NCBI GenBank assembly: GCA_030533445.1
Contig: CM060064.1
Coordinates: forward strand, 2,397,416-2,461,415
DNA: 64,000 nt
Direction of reading: 5' to 3'
DNA from: Cyprinodon diabolis
Taxonomy: Eukaryota; Chordata; Actinopteri; Cyprinodontiformes; Cyprinodontidae
Made by a program: the position numbers and the translations under genes
The notes under the pieces: generated by a model
What the model saw: only the letters and a program-made list of their open reading frames with translations
What the model was told of the DNA's origin: nothing
The model's database searches: none
Part shown: piece after piece, positions 22,070-32,969 of the stretch
Layout: each line of letters opens with the position of its first letter
How positions within the stretch are numbered: the stretch's first letter is position 1

Positions 22070-22725
22070 AATATGCTGGTGAAAATTCCCAGTCATCCAG
22101 GTCAGAGTCATTCCAAAAAAAAAATCAATCCACTGGACTTTGTTTCCAAGTTTGAAGACGTTTCTCTTCCATCCAGGAAGCTTTTTTAATTCAAATGTCA
22201 GAAATAGCGTTGAGTTCCAGGTTTTATCCAGCAGCCCAACAAAGCCTGGTTTTAGTTTAGAAAACAAGCAAATTGAAAGAAAAAACAACCCTAAACAGAG
22301 GAAGTGTGTGGGGGGGGGGGGGGGGGGGGGCAGATTTCAGCTTTAAAAAACCTAAAATACAGCAATTGAGTTTATTCTTTCTCGCTATCATCGTAACTCA
22401 AACTCCTTTAAAGTGGAACAGAAGACCTAGCCTGTTCAGCCAGGCCAACAATTCCCTCTAACGACCCCCTTTCAGAGACATAGGCAGGTATGGGGCATTG
22501 CAGGCTAACAAAGAAGCCAAACGACCCCCATTCCAAAGGGGGGGACCCGTTCATCCGTTTCTATTTGCATGTTTTCTAAACTAAAACCAGGCTTTGTTGG
22601 GCTGCTGGATAAAACCTGGAACTAAACGCTATTTCTGACATTTTAAAATTGAAAAAGCTTCCTGGATGGAAGAGAAACGTCTTCAAACTTGGAAACAAAG
22701 TTCAGAGGATTGATTTATCATTTTT
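22070..22725. mobile_element. Penelope-related fragment with long inverted repeat
   Basis: 22115-22270 and 22558-22718 are inverted copies of one sequence (GAAACGTCTTCAAACTTGGA..., ...CCAGGTTTTATCCAGCAGCC). Between them lies a G-run (22311-22330) and a segment that matches 40020-40150 next to the Penelope fragment. Penelope elements often carry such inverted or pseudo-LTR ends. Confidence 0.6.
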
Positions 22726-22783
22726 TGTGAAGTCTGCTAAATGAAATCTGATGTGATGGAGAGGAAATCAACAGGAGCAGAAC

Positions 22784-23004
22784 CTTAGCGGATGGATACT
22801 TGTTGAAGACGCGGAACATGGCCAGCTCAGCTGCGATGGTTTTCCCGGAGCCTGTTGGCGCCCCCAGCAGGACGTTGGTGTCGGTGTGGTAGAGGGTGTG
22901 GAAGATCTGCGTCTGGATGGGGTTGAAGTGAGTGAACTTGTAGAGGCTCTCAAACTCGCGGTTCCCCAGAGCGGTCACAGGTAGCGGCTGCAGGTCCAGC
23001 AGTT
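22784..23004 (-). CDS. ascc3: ascc3 exon n: cassette 2 Walker A
   Basis: 221 bp, phase 1 in and 0 out, acceptor cctcag, donor AAG|gttctg. It encodes [14 protein letters not shown], the F..FNPIQTQ Q-motif, and [19 protein letters not shown]. The canonical Lys-Thr of Walker A is present, so cassette 2 can be expected to bind ATP. The exon follows a 3.9-kb intron full of transposon relics. Confidence 0.97.
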
Positions 23005-24056
23005 CTGAGGAGGTAAAGTGAAGGAAACACGAACTGATCGACACCGTCTGACCCAGAGAACGAGAAAACTCAAAGAGCTGCACCGTCACGTTTCCTCTGG
23101 GACCCATCGGTCCTTCAATGAACAGAAACAAGTAAAACTAAGTCAGCTTCAACCAGTCGTCAAATTTAATCCCACTGTGCAAATAACCTGAATATATTTA
23201 TATCAATGAAGTTGGTTCTTATGGACTTTATTAGTTTGGATCTGCTTTCAAATATAGACAAAGACGTATCCTAGGGAAGGGAGGGGAGGCAGCCTGTGAA
23301 AACAGAGGAAAGAATCTCTCGGGCCGTAAAAGTCAGACGGGGACCAGATGAACCCTGATGTGGGTAAACATGGACCGTCTCTGTTTCCATCCACCTCTCC
23401 TGAGGCTGAACAGAATCCTTCTCCAGAAAGTCGGAGAGATTCCGAGAGGCTGAAGTCTGAAACCAAAACCTGAGCCCAGTGACTCCTGGTACCTGAAACC
23501 GGATCAGAACCGGCCCCTATCTGCAGAAACGGGCCCAACAGAAGAATCAGGTTTAATCTGACACAAAGACTCCATTAAGGTTATTATCAATACTTTCAAA
23601 CTCTTTAAACATTGAATTTGTGAACAATATAAATCATTTCTTTACCAATGAGCAGGATTTTTAAAAAAATCTAACTGTTCTTCACTGAGAAAAGGAGTGA
23701 AGAAGCTGTAATGATAAGTTGGTCAGTAAACATGAAGCCGTTCTCTGCCTGCTGCTGTGTCAACCTATTTTCTGCAATATTTACCCACCTTCCGAGGTCC
23801 AACTAATAATCATTATTATTGATCATCTACTACAGTAACTCCATTCTAATTTTTTAACAAACCATAATGTTGTTTCTATTTTAATGTTTGAAAATAAAAG
23901 AGGATGACAATTTATTTAGACAATCGGAATAAAATGTTTCTAGGTTAATGAGAAGAAATAAAGATCTATAAAACTGTTATAGATCTTTACTGAAACTAGA
24001 TCTGCTTCGCATTTATAAAGACCTGATCCTCATAGATCCAGAAGAGGAGCTAAACT
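23005..24056. other. intron between exons m and n, right of exon n
   Basis: No coding signal. It contains a 13-bp hairpin at 23959-23989 (TAAAGATCTATAA with its reverse complement, 5-nt loop). Confidence 0.5.
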
Positions 24057-24972
24057 CAGGGTTCCTACAGCATAAGGCGAGTTAAATTCAAGACTTTTTA
24101 AGACCTTTTAATGCCACTTGAAATAAAAATTTAAGACCAAATTCACAACAAACACAAGAAAAACCTGCTTGCGACAACTTAACCCAAAGGTTTATTTTAA
24201 CATAAACCACTGCACTAATGTTTCAAATGTTGAAAAGCTTCCCATACAGGAAGAAAGCTAAAAACACACAAATGACAGATTTATTTTAACAATTATTTAA
24301 CTGAATTCACAAACTTTGTTTTAGCAGGGAACAAAACAAATCAGTTTTAAAGCCACAACATAACCAATGCTAAGTCTTTTTTGCAGCTATTTTTCTTTGT
24401 ATGGTTTTCTTAGTATGTTTGATTTGGTGATAAGTGGAGGCGTTGCAGAGACAAGGGTGGAACTAAACTGAGAAATACCGGCTGTTTCTCTGTAACTCCA
24501 TTTTGACGCTTTGTGTTTCGTGCTTCGCATGTGCGACTCCACTGCCTTAATTCCCATCGTTCTGAGCTTGAATCGCTTCTAGCATAAATCCACTGAGCCT
24601 CATGTATGTTCCCTGGTTTTAGCCATGGAGAAAACTCTTGGCTGGAGACAATTTTGGTTACATTTACACTTGCTCAGATTTTCCAGACAAAAGTTAATGG
24701 TGCATCTCCCAAATGTCCCGGCCGCAACAACGCTTTTATTGGTTCCGCTATCGGGACGGAACCAATAATGACGAGCAGTTATTTTTTTTTTTATATAAAA
24801 AAAAAAATTACTAAAATAAATCGTAATAAAAATAATACTATTTATGATGTTTTTCAAAATTAAGACCTATGAAAGACTGATTTAAGTTATTTTAATACCA
24901 ATCAAGGCTTTAGTTTTATTTTGAAGAATTCAATGCCTTTTAAGACTTTTTAAGGACCCGCGGGAACCCCTG
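24057..24972. mobile_element. hAT-like non-autonomous element
   Basis: Left end CAGGGTTCCTACAGCATAAG, then AAGACTTTTTAAGACCTTTT; right end (reverse complement) CAGGGGTTCCCGCGGGTCCT, then AAAAAGTCTTAAAAGGCATT. This pair of termini is a well-known teleost hAT type. Inside is a 10-bp hairpin (ATTGGTTCCG, 24738-24766). No transposase remains. Confidence 0.7.
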
Positions 24973-25452
24973 TAAACTGTACATGTGATTCTCTTTTAGA
25001 ATGTGTGTTAAGCGGCCTTGTTGCTGCTGTTCGTTAAAAGTTGAAATATTAAGCCATTCAGACCTGCTTATTTCCACGCATTTAATGAAAAGGTGCGTTT
25101 TAGGGCAGTTTGAGGGTGATAAGAACATAATGATCAAAGCAACGGAGATGCTAGTTATATTTGAAAAAATATATAAAACTGAAGTAGGAAAGAACTCTGA
25201 GCACAGAGTTCATCTAGGCAGGTCTCTGAACATTTCAGCCAAATTCATCCACAACTTCTTTAGTTATTTTTAAAGTAGGAAAACTCCTTGGCGGAGGTAC
25301 AGAAATAATACCTATTGCAAACTTTACAGACGTTCCCTGAGTGCTACTAAGGTAGAGCGCTAACAGCCTGACCCGGCGGGGAAGAATTTCAGTCCAGATA
25401 GATGTTCCTCTTTGGTTCTACCTTTCTTAAATCCAAAATACTTAGTTTATAT

Positions 25453-26175
25453 TGAGCTATCTCTATAGTTATGCTGCTAGAGCCTTAGACTGCTGGAGGA
25501 CATAGGGACCCCTTTTTCATCTCTCTGCTTCATTCTATCTCTATTCTCCCACTCTGCAGAATCTGTTAGTTCAATCTCTAACGTTCTGCTCTCTCTGCTT
25601 TTTCTCATAGTAGCTTCATCTGGTCTGTTCCTGTTTGGCTGTGACTCCATCCTGGAGAGAAATATCAGCTGTGCTGCTGCCATCAACACCTTTGTTTATA
25701 GATGTTGGAGCTTGGCCTGTTTTCCAGTGTAGTCCTGTTTCTCTGACTGTGACTAACTGGATGTGCTCTCTTCATCCTCTGACATGGGAGCTGGCTCGGA
25801 GCTCGTCTGCCTGGCTGTGTGTTTCCTGGACGGGGCCGCCTGTGGAGCTGGTTGACAGTTGCCTTTTGTATCTATGCTTCTTTTTCTATCTCTGCTTCTG
25901 TCTCCTTGAACCCCAGTGGGCCTCAGCAGATGGCCGCTCACACTGAGCCTGGTTCTGCTGGAGGTTTCTTCCTGTTCAAAGGGAGTTTTTCCTCTCCACT
26001 GTCGCTACAAGCATGCTTAGTGTGAGGGATTGCTGAAGAGTCAATGAGTTGATGCAATCAGCTGGTTTTCCTTAGATAGAAAACTTTGAATCAATCTGAC
26101 TGGATGATCTGGTGAACTGGAAAGAGCCTTGAGATGACATGATGTGAATTGGAGCTATAGAAATAAACTGAATAG
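25453..26175 (+). mobile_element. L2-type LINE 3' end
   Basis: It starts at GAGCTATCTCTATAGTTATG, runs through the shared 3' UTR (CCTTGAACCCCAGTGGGCCT) and ends in CTATAGAAATAAACTGAATA. Very similar to the copies at 30766 and 41900-42640. Confidence 0.85.
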
Positions 26176-26873
26176 AGGTGAAATAGTAACACAAAAATCT
26201 AAAAATAAAATCGATGAAAAACTAAAGTTTCACTTAAATGTATAGAAATAAAATATAACAAAACCTGAGAAAGATGTCTGTCTGCTGAATGCTCAGCAGT
26301 TAAGTTTCCTATTTTGAAAATCTCTTTGCACATGGTACATGTTTACATTTTTATATCGCCTATCCATGAATCTGTCCATTAGAACATGATCTGCATATAA
26401 ATGAAGGAAGACACAGAAACAAAGGTTTGGCAAATCCCTCTGCACCTTCTTTGAAGATCCGCTCTACATCAACAAACTCATTTGCAGGCATTTTAAGATG
26501 CAAACCATTTAAAGATCAGCCACTTAGTTGGGCCTTTAAAATTTTAGCCAAAGTTGTGGAAGGTCACCAGGCTGCAGACCCCTGCTCTTTGGAGACCAAA
26601 GTCTGGTCCTAATGTGGGTTAGTCTGTAACCAAAGTAAAGGACAGTCAATATAAAGCTCAAAGATTGGTGCAAATGGCCACTAACAGCAAAGCAACATTA
26701 GAAAAGGTAGGAACTAACATAATTTTTATAAGTTTTTGATGCAGGGCAGATGTTCAGCAGGAAGAATAATCACCACAGGCATATTTAAACAACGGGATAA
26801 ACAGTTTTACCAGACAGTCCTGAACTTAAACAGATCTAGATGCTGTAAATGGTGCAGGAAAGCGAGTGTGTAC
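26176..26873. other. intron before exon m, nothing recognised
   Basis: Low-complexity A-rich start after the L2 tail, then ordinary sequence with no supported feature. Confidence 0.5.
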
Positions 26874-27042
26874 CGGTGTGTGGGGGGTGCCTCTCAGGTA
26901 GAATGAGGTTCTGGAAGTTGATGATGCACACAGCCTCAGCGCCCAGCCAGCGGTCTGACACCGCCTTGATGTAGTACTGCGAGGGCAGCGGCTCAAAGAT
27001 GGGGATGGTGAAGACGATGTGCTGAGGCTCTTTGGTCACCAC
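26874..27042 (-). CDS. ascc3: ascc3 exon m: Ig-like domain end and linker
   Basis: 169 bp, phase 0 in and 1 out, acceptor catccag, donor ACCG|gtacac. It encodes VVTKEPQHIVFTIPIFEPLP, then QYYIKAVSDRWLGAEA, ending LPERHPPHT, the linker into cassette 2. The final G is completed by AA of the next exon to give Glu. Confidence 0.95.
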
Positions 27043-27570
27043 CTGGATGAATAAAACAACATCAGGACGTGTGCTGTCCACCCGGAGTTCTGTCAGATCA
27101 GTATATCCAGTCAGACCAGCATACCCATAGCAATACGCATGCAGAAAGGAACATTTAAACAACTTCTGTTACATTTGCAGATCAGCCTGTAAAGATCAGC
27201 AAACACTGAAACAATCTAACAGGCTAGCTGCTAGTCAGGGTGTGAAGGCGGGAACACAGTAAGCGAGGCTGTCTGTGTTTAAAGCAGTTTAGCTTTAAAT
27301 TCTGTTTACCTCAGAATAAAACTTTTTGTTTTTTACATCACGCATAAATAACTTAGCCTACTTGACTTTTTTTCAGGTAAGTTTGGGTGTTTACCTTCAA
27401 CTACAACTTTTTCTTTATCATATCACAGATAAATAAAGCAGCCTAGTGGACTTCCTTCCATTTATAGTGAGAGACGTATGCAAATCTGATGCCTGGGTAT
27501 TAATACAGGTATGCTGGTCTGACGGGGTATGCTGGTCTGATAGAACACCGGCTCCAGATCCAAAACCAAC

Positions 27571-27669
27571 CTGCTTCTTCTGCAGAAGGAAGTACTCTGA
27601 GTGGTAGATGTGATCGTTGATGGGATCCTCCACCCACAGCCACCAAGGCTCCCCCACAGACCCGTGGAC
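27571..27669 (-). CDS. ascc3: ascc3 exon l: Ig-like domain, cassette 1
   Basis: 33 codons, phase 0/0, acceptor ctttcag, donor CAG|gttggt. It encodes VHGSVGEPWWLWVEDPINDH and IYHSEYFLLQKKQ. The EPWW.WVED..N..IYHSE motif is characteristic of the beta-sandwich in ASCC3 and Brr2 Sec63 units. The upstream intron carries the 20-bp minisatellite. Confidence 0.95.
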
Positions 27670-28497
27670 CTGAAAGCAGTGATCCGTTAGAGACTAGAAC
27701 TGATCCTCTTCCACAGCCTACAGCTGTGACAGATCTAATCGTCAGCAATTATGGTACCTATCATGCTCTTTTTGGGTAGGAAAAAAACCTGTGATCAAAG
27801 CAATGCCTTCAATCTGAGGAATCCTCCAGATGAAGACGGATTTCAGATGACCTGAGAGGGAATGCTGTGACGAACAGGCTGTAAATAACGGCCATCTTGT
27901 CAGTGGTAGAGATGATGGCAACGTGTGCGAGTGTGGTCCGTGTTCTGGGTGCCATGGGGGGAGGGGGGGGCATGAGTCCTGGCTCTGCAGCCGGATCAGG
28001 ACTAAGCCAGTCGGGTTCAGTTTCCACTCTCCCATGATCAGAGCATGCATTGCTAATCGGACATAAACATTCATCTTCATATTTAGCTCTGCTACAGTAA
28101 GCCTCCTGTTCCCCTCAGATTCCACCGCAAAGTTTGGACCGAGCTCCGCTGACCCCCCCCACAGCCCGCCTGCCCACCGAGGTCAGACATCTTGGCGAGG
28201 CCTGTAGGCATTCAGCCTCTGCGGCACAGATGCAGATTCCAGAGCGGGAAGAAAAACAAAGGTAGGAGGAGATTTTCTCCTGGCCTCTATCACGTCTTCC
28301 TCTGCTGCCGCAGTAATTAAGGAGTTTGTGTAAATATCAAGTGGCGCCTTTTATTGGCGAGGAGGAGGAGAGAAAAGCCTGAATTTAAGCCCTCAGCTGT
28401 TTCCAGCCTGATCTAACGGCCTAATCCATCCTGAACTTCTACTAACAATCAGCACATCTATGGCCAAGTCCTGATGTAGCCATGGAGCAGCGCTGAC
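27670..28497. other. intron left of the 20-bp minisatellite
   Basis: No domain-bearing ORF. A short G-run lies at 27956-27970 and a C-run at 28153-28160. Confidence 0.5.
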
Positions 28498-29584
28498 ACC
28501 ACCCGGTCAGGTCCCTCACGACCCGGACAGGCCCCGCACGACCCGGACAGGCCCCGCACGACCCCGACAGGCCCCGCACCACCCCGACAGGCCCCGCACC
28601 ACCCCGACAGGCCCCGCACGACCCCGACAGGCCCCGCACGACCCCGACAGGCCCCGCACCACCCCGACAGGGCCCGCACCACCCCGACAGGGCCCGCACC
28701 ACCCCGACAGGGACCTCACGACCCGACAGGCCCCGCACCACCCCGACAGGCCCCGCACCACCCCGACAGGGCCCGCACCACCCCCGACAGGGCCCGCACC
28801 ACCCCGACAGGGACCTCACGACCCGACAGGCCCCGCACGACCCCGACAGGCCCCGCACGACCCCGACAGGGCCCGCACCACCCCGACAGGCCCCGCACGA
28901 CCCCGACAGGCCCCGCACGACCCCGACAGGCCCCGCACGACCCCGAAAGGCCTCGCACGACCCCGACAGGCCCCGCACGACCCCGACAGGGCCCGCACCA
29001 CCCCCGACAGGCCCCGCACCACCCCCGACAGGCCCCGCACCACCCCGACAGGGCCCGCACCACCCCGACAGGGCCCGCACCACCCCGACAGGGCCCGCAC
29101 CACCCCGACAGGCCCCGCACGACCCCGACAGGCCCCGCACGACCCCGAAAGGCCTCGCACGACCCCGACAGGCCCCGCACGACCCCGACAGGCCCCGCAC
29201 GATCACGACCCCGACAGGCCCCGCACGACCCCGACAGGCCTCGCACGATCACGACCCCGACAGGCACCGCACGACCCCGACAGGCACCGCACGACCCCGA
29301 CACGTCCCTCACGACCCCGACAGGTCCCTCACAACCCCGACAGGTCCCTCACGACCCCGACAGGCCCCTCACGATCCCGACAGGCCCCTCACGACCCCGA
29401 CAGGCCCCGTACCACCCCGACAGGCCCCGCACCACCCCGACAGGCCCCTCACGACCCCGACAGGCCCCGCACCACCCCGACAGGCCCCGCACCACCCCGA
29501 CAAGCCCCTCACGACCCCGACAGGCCCCTCACGATCCCGACAGGCCCCGCACCACCCCGACGGGCCCCTCACGACCCCGACAGG
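28498..29584. repeat. GC-rich 20-bp minisatellite, about 54 copies
   Basis: Unit CCCCGACAGGCCCCGCACGA with variants (GGGCCC, CACCAC, CCTCAC). On the ascc3 transcript strand each unit carries two G4 runs (CGGGGCC and CGGGGT), so any two units make a canonical G-quadruplex motif. It begins about 40 nt downstream of the donor of exon k. Confidence 0.97.
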
Positions 29585-29624
29585 GCAAAGCATCAGACTG
29601 ACTGATGATGATGAGTTTGTGTAC

Positions 29625-29779
29625 CTGGTCGTTCCAGCGGAAGTCAGGAGTAATGAGGAGGTGCACGCGTAGCACGGTGCGTGTGATTGGCTGGATGCTG
29701 GCCTCCATGGTGAGGGCGGGGATCTGGTGGACGCACTGCTTGACGGTCAGTCCGACGTTGACATGGTGCAGCATGTGGC
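29625..29779 (-). CDS. ascc3: ascc3 exon k: Sec63 unit, cassette 1
   Basis: 155 bp, phase 1 in and 0 out, acceptor ttcccag, donor CAG|gtacac. It encodes GHMLHHVNVGLTVKQCVHQI followed by MEASIQPITRTVLRV and ends FRWNDQ, the helix-loop-helix and start of the immunoglobulin-like fold. The GC-rich 20-bp minisatellite begins about 40 nt past its donor site. Confidence 0.95.
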
Positions 29780-29928
29780 CTGGGAACACCAGCAGAGTCA
29801 CACACCTGAGTTCCCTCATCCATCAGCATGTCTGACCTAACAGAGGGCGCCTCTGATCGAGCCCTTCACGCCACCTGACCAACCAGCATATTTAGAATTA
29901 GCTCAGAAATGGAAAATGTTTTCTTTAC

Positions 29929-30154
29929 CAATCTCATCCTTCCTCATCTCCTTCAGTTTGTCCACAGTCAGCCTCTTCTCCTCCAAGCGGTTGAGGACGC
30001 TGGGGCTCAGGGTGGGGAACTGGCGGAGCGGGTGGGCGAAGTCCCAAAGTCGCTTGTCGATCACCTTGCAGAGCTTCAGCAGGCGGTAGGTCATGGCGGG
30101 CCAGCGCTTCCTCAGGGCGATCTCGAACAACGCCCGGACGATCCGAGCCGCGTT
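29929..30154 (-). CDS. ascc3: ascc3 exon j: Sec63 unit, cassette 1
   Basis: 226 bp, phase 0 in and 1 out, acceptor ttccacag, donor TTG|gtaaag. It encodes NAARIVRALFEIALRKRWPA, then LLKLCKVIDKRLWDFAHPLRQF, ending MRKDEI plus the first base of a glycine codon. The RalFEIaLrk and HPLRQF motifs are typical of Brr2/ASCC3 Sec63 helices. Confidence 0.95.
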
Positions 30155-30765
30155 CTGTGGAATCAGGAGAAAAACCCGCTGAGTCGGCAGAGCTACACGC
30201 CGCTGTAGCAGCAGAGTGATGCTAACAGCTGGATCACAGGACTGATGTGGAGCAGCTGGATGCTGGGTTAGCTTCAGACCTGAGGGCGGCCGCAGCTGCA
30301 GCTCTGACCTGGATCCTGGTTCCCACTGTGAACTCTGATATGGGCCGAGTTCAGGACCAGACCAGAGGACAGCACTGAGCGCTTCCAAAAACCTCCACCG
30401 TGAATCAGTTCCTCACACTGGATGTTTACCATCCAACAACAAAACAAACATGTCCGAAACAGACTGAATCCACCATCTAAGGACTTGTTTTATTTTCTGA
30501 TTTCCAGGTAAACCGATTCTTTTCCTCAAAAGGTTTTTCTTTCTGTCTGAATCTAAACGAAGCAGCAGAATAAACCAACAGAACGGATCTGATTCCTCTC
30601 AGGTATTCATGGCTGTCAGTCAGAGGCGGCATTCTGCTTCCTTTCCTCTTCACCCTTCGGACTTCACCTACAGAACACAGCTGCCATCTCAAGAAGTTCT
30701 CTGATGACTCGGCGATTGTAGGCCGTGTTTCTTAGGGCAACGAGCTGGAAGTATCGATCGGTCAT
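30155..30765. other. intron right of exon j, nothing recognised
   Basis: No repeat family or coding signal that I can support. It runs up to the start of the L2 copy. Confidence 0.5.
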
Positions 30766-31706
30766 CATGAACAGAGCACTTCGCTCTCAATCTGCAGGTT
30801 TACTAGTGGTTCCTAGAATTTCTAAAAGTAGAATGGGAGGCAGATCTTTCAGTTCTCAGGCTCCTCTCCCGTGGAACCAACTACCAGTTTTAGTCCGTGA
30901 GGCAGACACCCTGTCTACTTTTAAGGCTAGGCTTAAAACTTTCCTTTTTGATAAAGCTTCTAGTTAGAGTGGCTCAGGTTATCCTGAGCTATCTCTATAG
31001 TTCTGCTGCTATAGGCTTAGACTGCTGGAGGACATAGGGACCCCTTCTTCATCATTCTGCTTCATTCTATCTCTATTCTCCCACTCTGCAGAATCTGTTA
31101 GTTCAATCTCTAACGTTCTGCTCTCTCTGCTTTTTCTCATAGTAGCTTCATCTGGTCTGTTCCTGTTTGGCTGTGACTCCATCCTGGAGAGAAATATCAG
31201 CTGTGCTGCTGCCATCAACACCTTTGTTTCTAGATGTTGGAGCTTGGCCTGTTTTCCAGTGTAGTCCTGTTTCTCTGACTGTGACTAACTGGATGTGCTC
31301 TCTTCATCCTCTGACATGGGAGCTGGCTCGGAGCTCGTCTGCCTGGCTGTGTGTTTCCTGGACGGGGCCGCCTGTGGAGCTGGTTGACAGTTGCCTTTTG
31401 TATCTATGCTTCTTTTTCTATGTCTGCTTCTGTCTCCTTGAACCCCAGTGGGCCTCAGCAGATGGCCGCTCACACTGAGCCTGGTTCTGCTGGAGGTTTC
31501 TTCCTGTTCAAAGGGAGTGTTTCCTTTCCACTGTCGCTACAAGCATCCTTAGTGTGAGGGATTGCTGAAGAGTCAATGAGTCGATGCAATCAGCTGGTTT
31601 TCCTTAGATAGAAAACTTTGAATCAATCTGACTGGATGATCTGGTGAACTGGAAAGTGACCTGAGATGACATGATGTGAATTGGCGCTATAGAAATAAAC
31701 TGATTA
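30766..31706 (+). mobile_element. L2-type LINE, C-terminal ORF end and 3' UTR
   Basis: It starts inside the L2 ORF (NRALRSQSAGLLVVPRISKS ... KTFLFDKASS, stop at 30965) and continues through the full 3' UTR to CTATAGAAATAAACTGATTA. 5'-truncated, as usual for LINEs primed from the 3' end. Confidence 0.88.
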
Positions 31707-32271
31707 TATCCCCTGCACCTTTTTCTTCTTCGACTATTGAGCTGATACAACAAGTAAATTTCTCCACTCCGAGATCAATAAAGTCGATCAATCAATGATA
31801 ACAAAGAGTCGCCCTGACTGCAGGTTTATCCCCGATCTCTGAAAAACCTGACATGCTGGTTCCCATTCTGACTATACCTGAATTTGTCATCAGTTGATCA
31901 CAGCTCAATGTTTCATTTTGCTGTCAATAATGTATATAATGTTTAGATTGTTGACAGAGGCTGATTTGTGGACCTTTTCAGAGGTCGGTTGATCACTGAT
32001 CTGCGGGATAAAGGAAATCAGAAGCTGACCGATCAATGAGTCCCTAAAAATGAACCTTCCATCATGCCGGCAGGTTGATACAGATTGTTTTACAGGTTTC
32101 TCTGTTTAATCAGGCCTGAAGAAACTAAGGAATATTCTGGAAACTGAGGCTTGGTTGTCAATCATTTCACAGTTTTAAACATTTGTTTTAGATCTCACAC
32201 TTTGTCTTTATTTTCTGTTTCTCTAAAACGTTTCATCTTTGCCGACGCGGTGACGATCCGTTCCTCCTCAC
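31707..32271. other. intron with a short retroelement tail
   Basis: 31725-31795 (AAATTTCTCCACTCCGAGAT then CAATAAAGTCGATCAATCAA) looks like a LINE 3' tail. The rest is unremarkable. Confidence 0.4.
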
Positions 32272-32445
32272 CTGGGCCACGTAGGAGAGGTCAGAGATGA
32301 GCGAGAAGCTGTCCACCTCTCCCCGGCTGATGTAGGTCTGCAGCAGGATGTTGACTTTGCCGTAGCTGTTCTCCGCCCCCCCTGCTGCTGCGAGGTGGCA
32401 GTAGCTCAACAGCTTCTCCAGCTCCTCCATCTCTTCATCGCGGAC
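32272..32445 (-). CDS. ascc3: ascc3 exon i: Sec63 unit, cassette 1
   Basis: 58 codons, phase 0/0, acceptor ttctcag, donor CAG|gtgagg. It begins VRDEEMEELEKLLSYC and carries ENSYGKVNILLQTYISRG, the KxxxLLQxyIS signature of Sec63 units. The HLAAAGGA stretch before it is alanine-rich where I recall the human protein being less so; this loop is variable. Confidence 0.94.
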
Positions 32446-32524
32446 CTGAGAACAGACACTGGGCCGGTGAGGCCGAGAGCTGAACTGGGTTCAACGAGGA
32501 CGGGTCGGGTCCAGATCCTCCTAC

Positions 32525-32611
32525 CTTGAGCTGATCAAACTCCTCTGCTTTGGACACGATGCTCAGGATGTCTGCTTCAGTCCTCTGAGAGTTAAAAAGT
32601 TCGTTGAACGT
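32525..32611 (-). CDS. ascc3: ascc3 exon h: Sec63 unit, cassette 1
   Basis: 29 codons, phase 0/0, acceptor catctgaag after a pyrimidine tract, donor AAG|gtagga. It encodes TFNELFNSQRTEADILSIVS then KAEEFDQLK, the helices at the start of the Sec63 module where the family keeps SxAxEF. It is flanked by short introns of 123 and 79 bp. Confidence 0.94.
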
Positions 32612-32734
32612 CTTCAGATGAGAAGGAAGTGAAAACATACGTCAGAGTAGTTTCAGTTAGAAGAACCAGTAAAAAACAAACACCTCGAGACTCCAGCCTG
32701 GTGCATAAGGACTTCCTCTATCTAATACATCTAC

Positions 32735-32899
32735 CTCTATGGTGTTGTATCTGATGTAGAAGTGGCTGGCGGTCCTGCCCAGGTCCGTTGAGGCGAAGTA
32801 GCCGGTACGCTCCTCAAAGCGGATCATCCTGGCCTTGTCCAGCTTCCGGCCGCACTCCACCACCAGCTCCTTCCTGTAGAGCTCCAGAGCCGGATCCAT
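32735..32899 (-). CDS. ascc3: ascc3 exon g: winged helix to Sec63 unit
   Basis: 55 codons, phase 0/0, acceptor tcctcag, donor GAG|gtagat. It encodes MDPALELYRKELVVECGRKL, then MIRFEERTGYF and DLGRTASHFYIRY. TDLGRxASxxYI is the conserved start of the helical-bundle (ratchet) part. The first codon is ATG only by chance; this is an internal exon. The 42-bp minisatellite ends 75 bp before its acceptor on the gene strand. Confidence 0.95.
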
Positions 32900-32969
32900 C
32901 TGAGGACAAACCCAGGAATCAACACAACATCCACCAACATTCAGCCAAGGCTTCGCTTTCCTGTTTAAT

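Noticed and set aside
28442..29593. Gly/Arg/Cys-rich ORFs on the minus strand
   Set aside because: Translations of the 20-bp GC-rich minisatellite, with frames drifting between units. No real gene features.
29597..29612. TGATGATGA motifs suggesting a C/D-box snoRNA
   Set aside because: No D box at a proper distance and no terminal stem; TGATGA-type words are common here.
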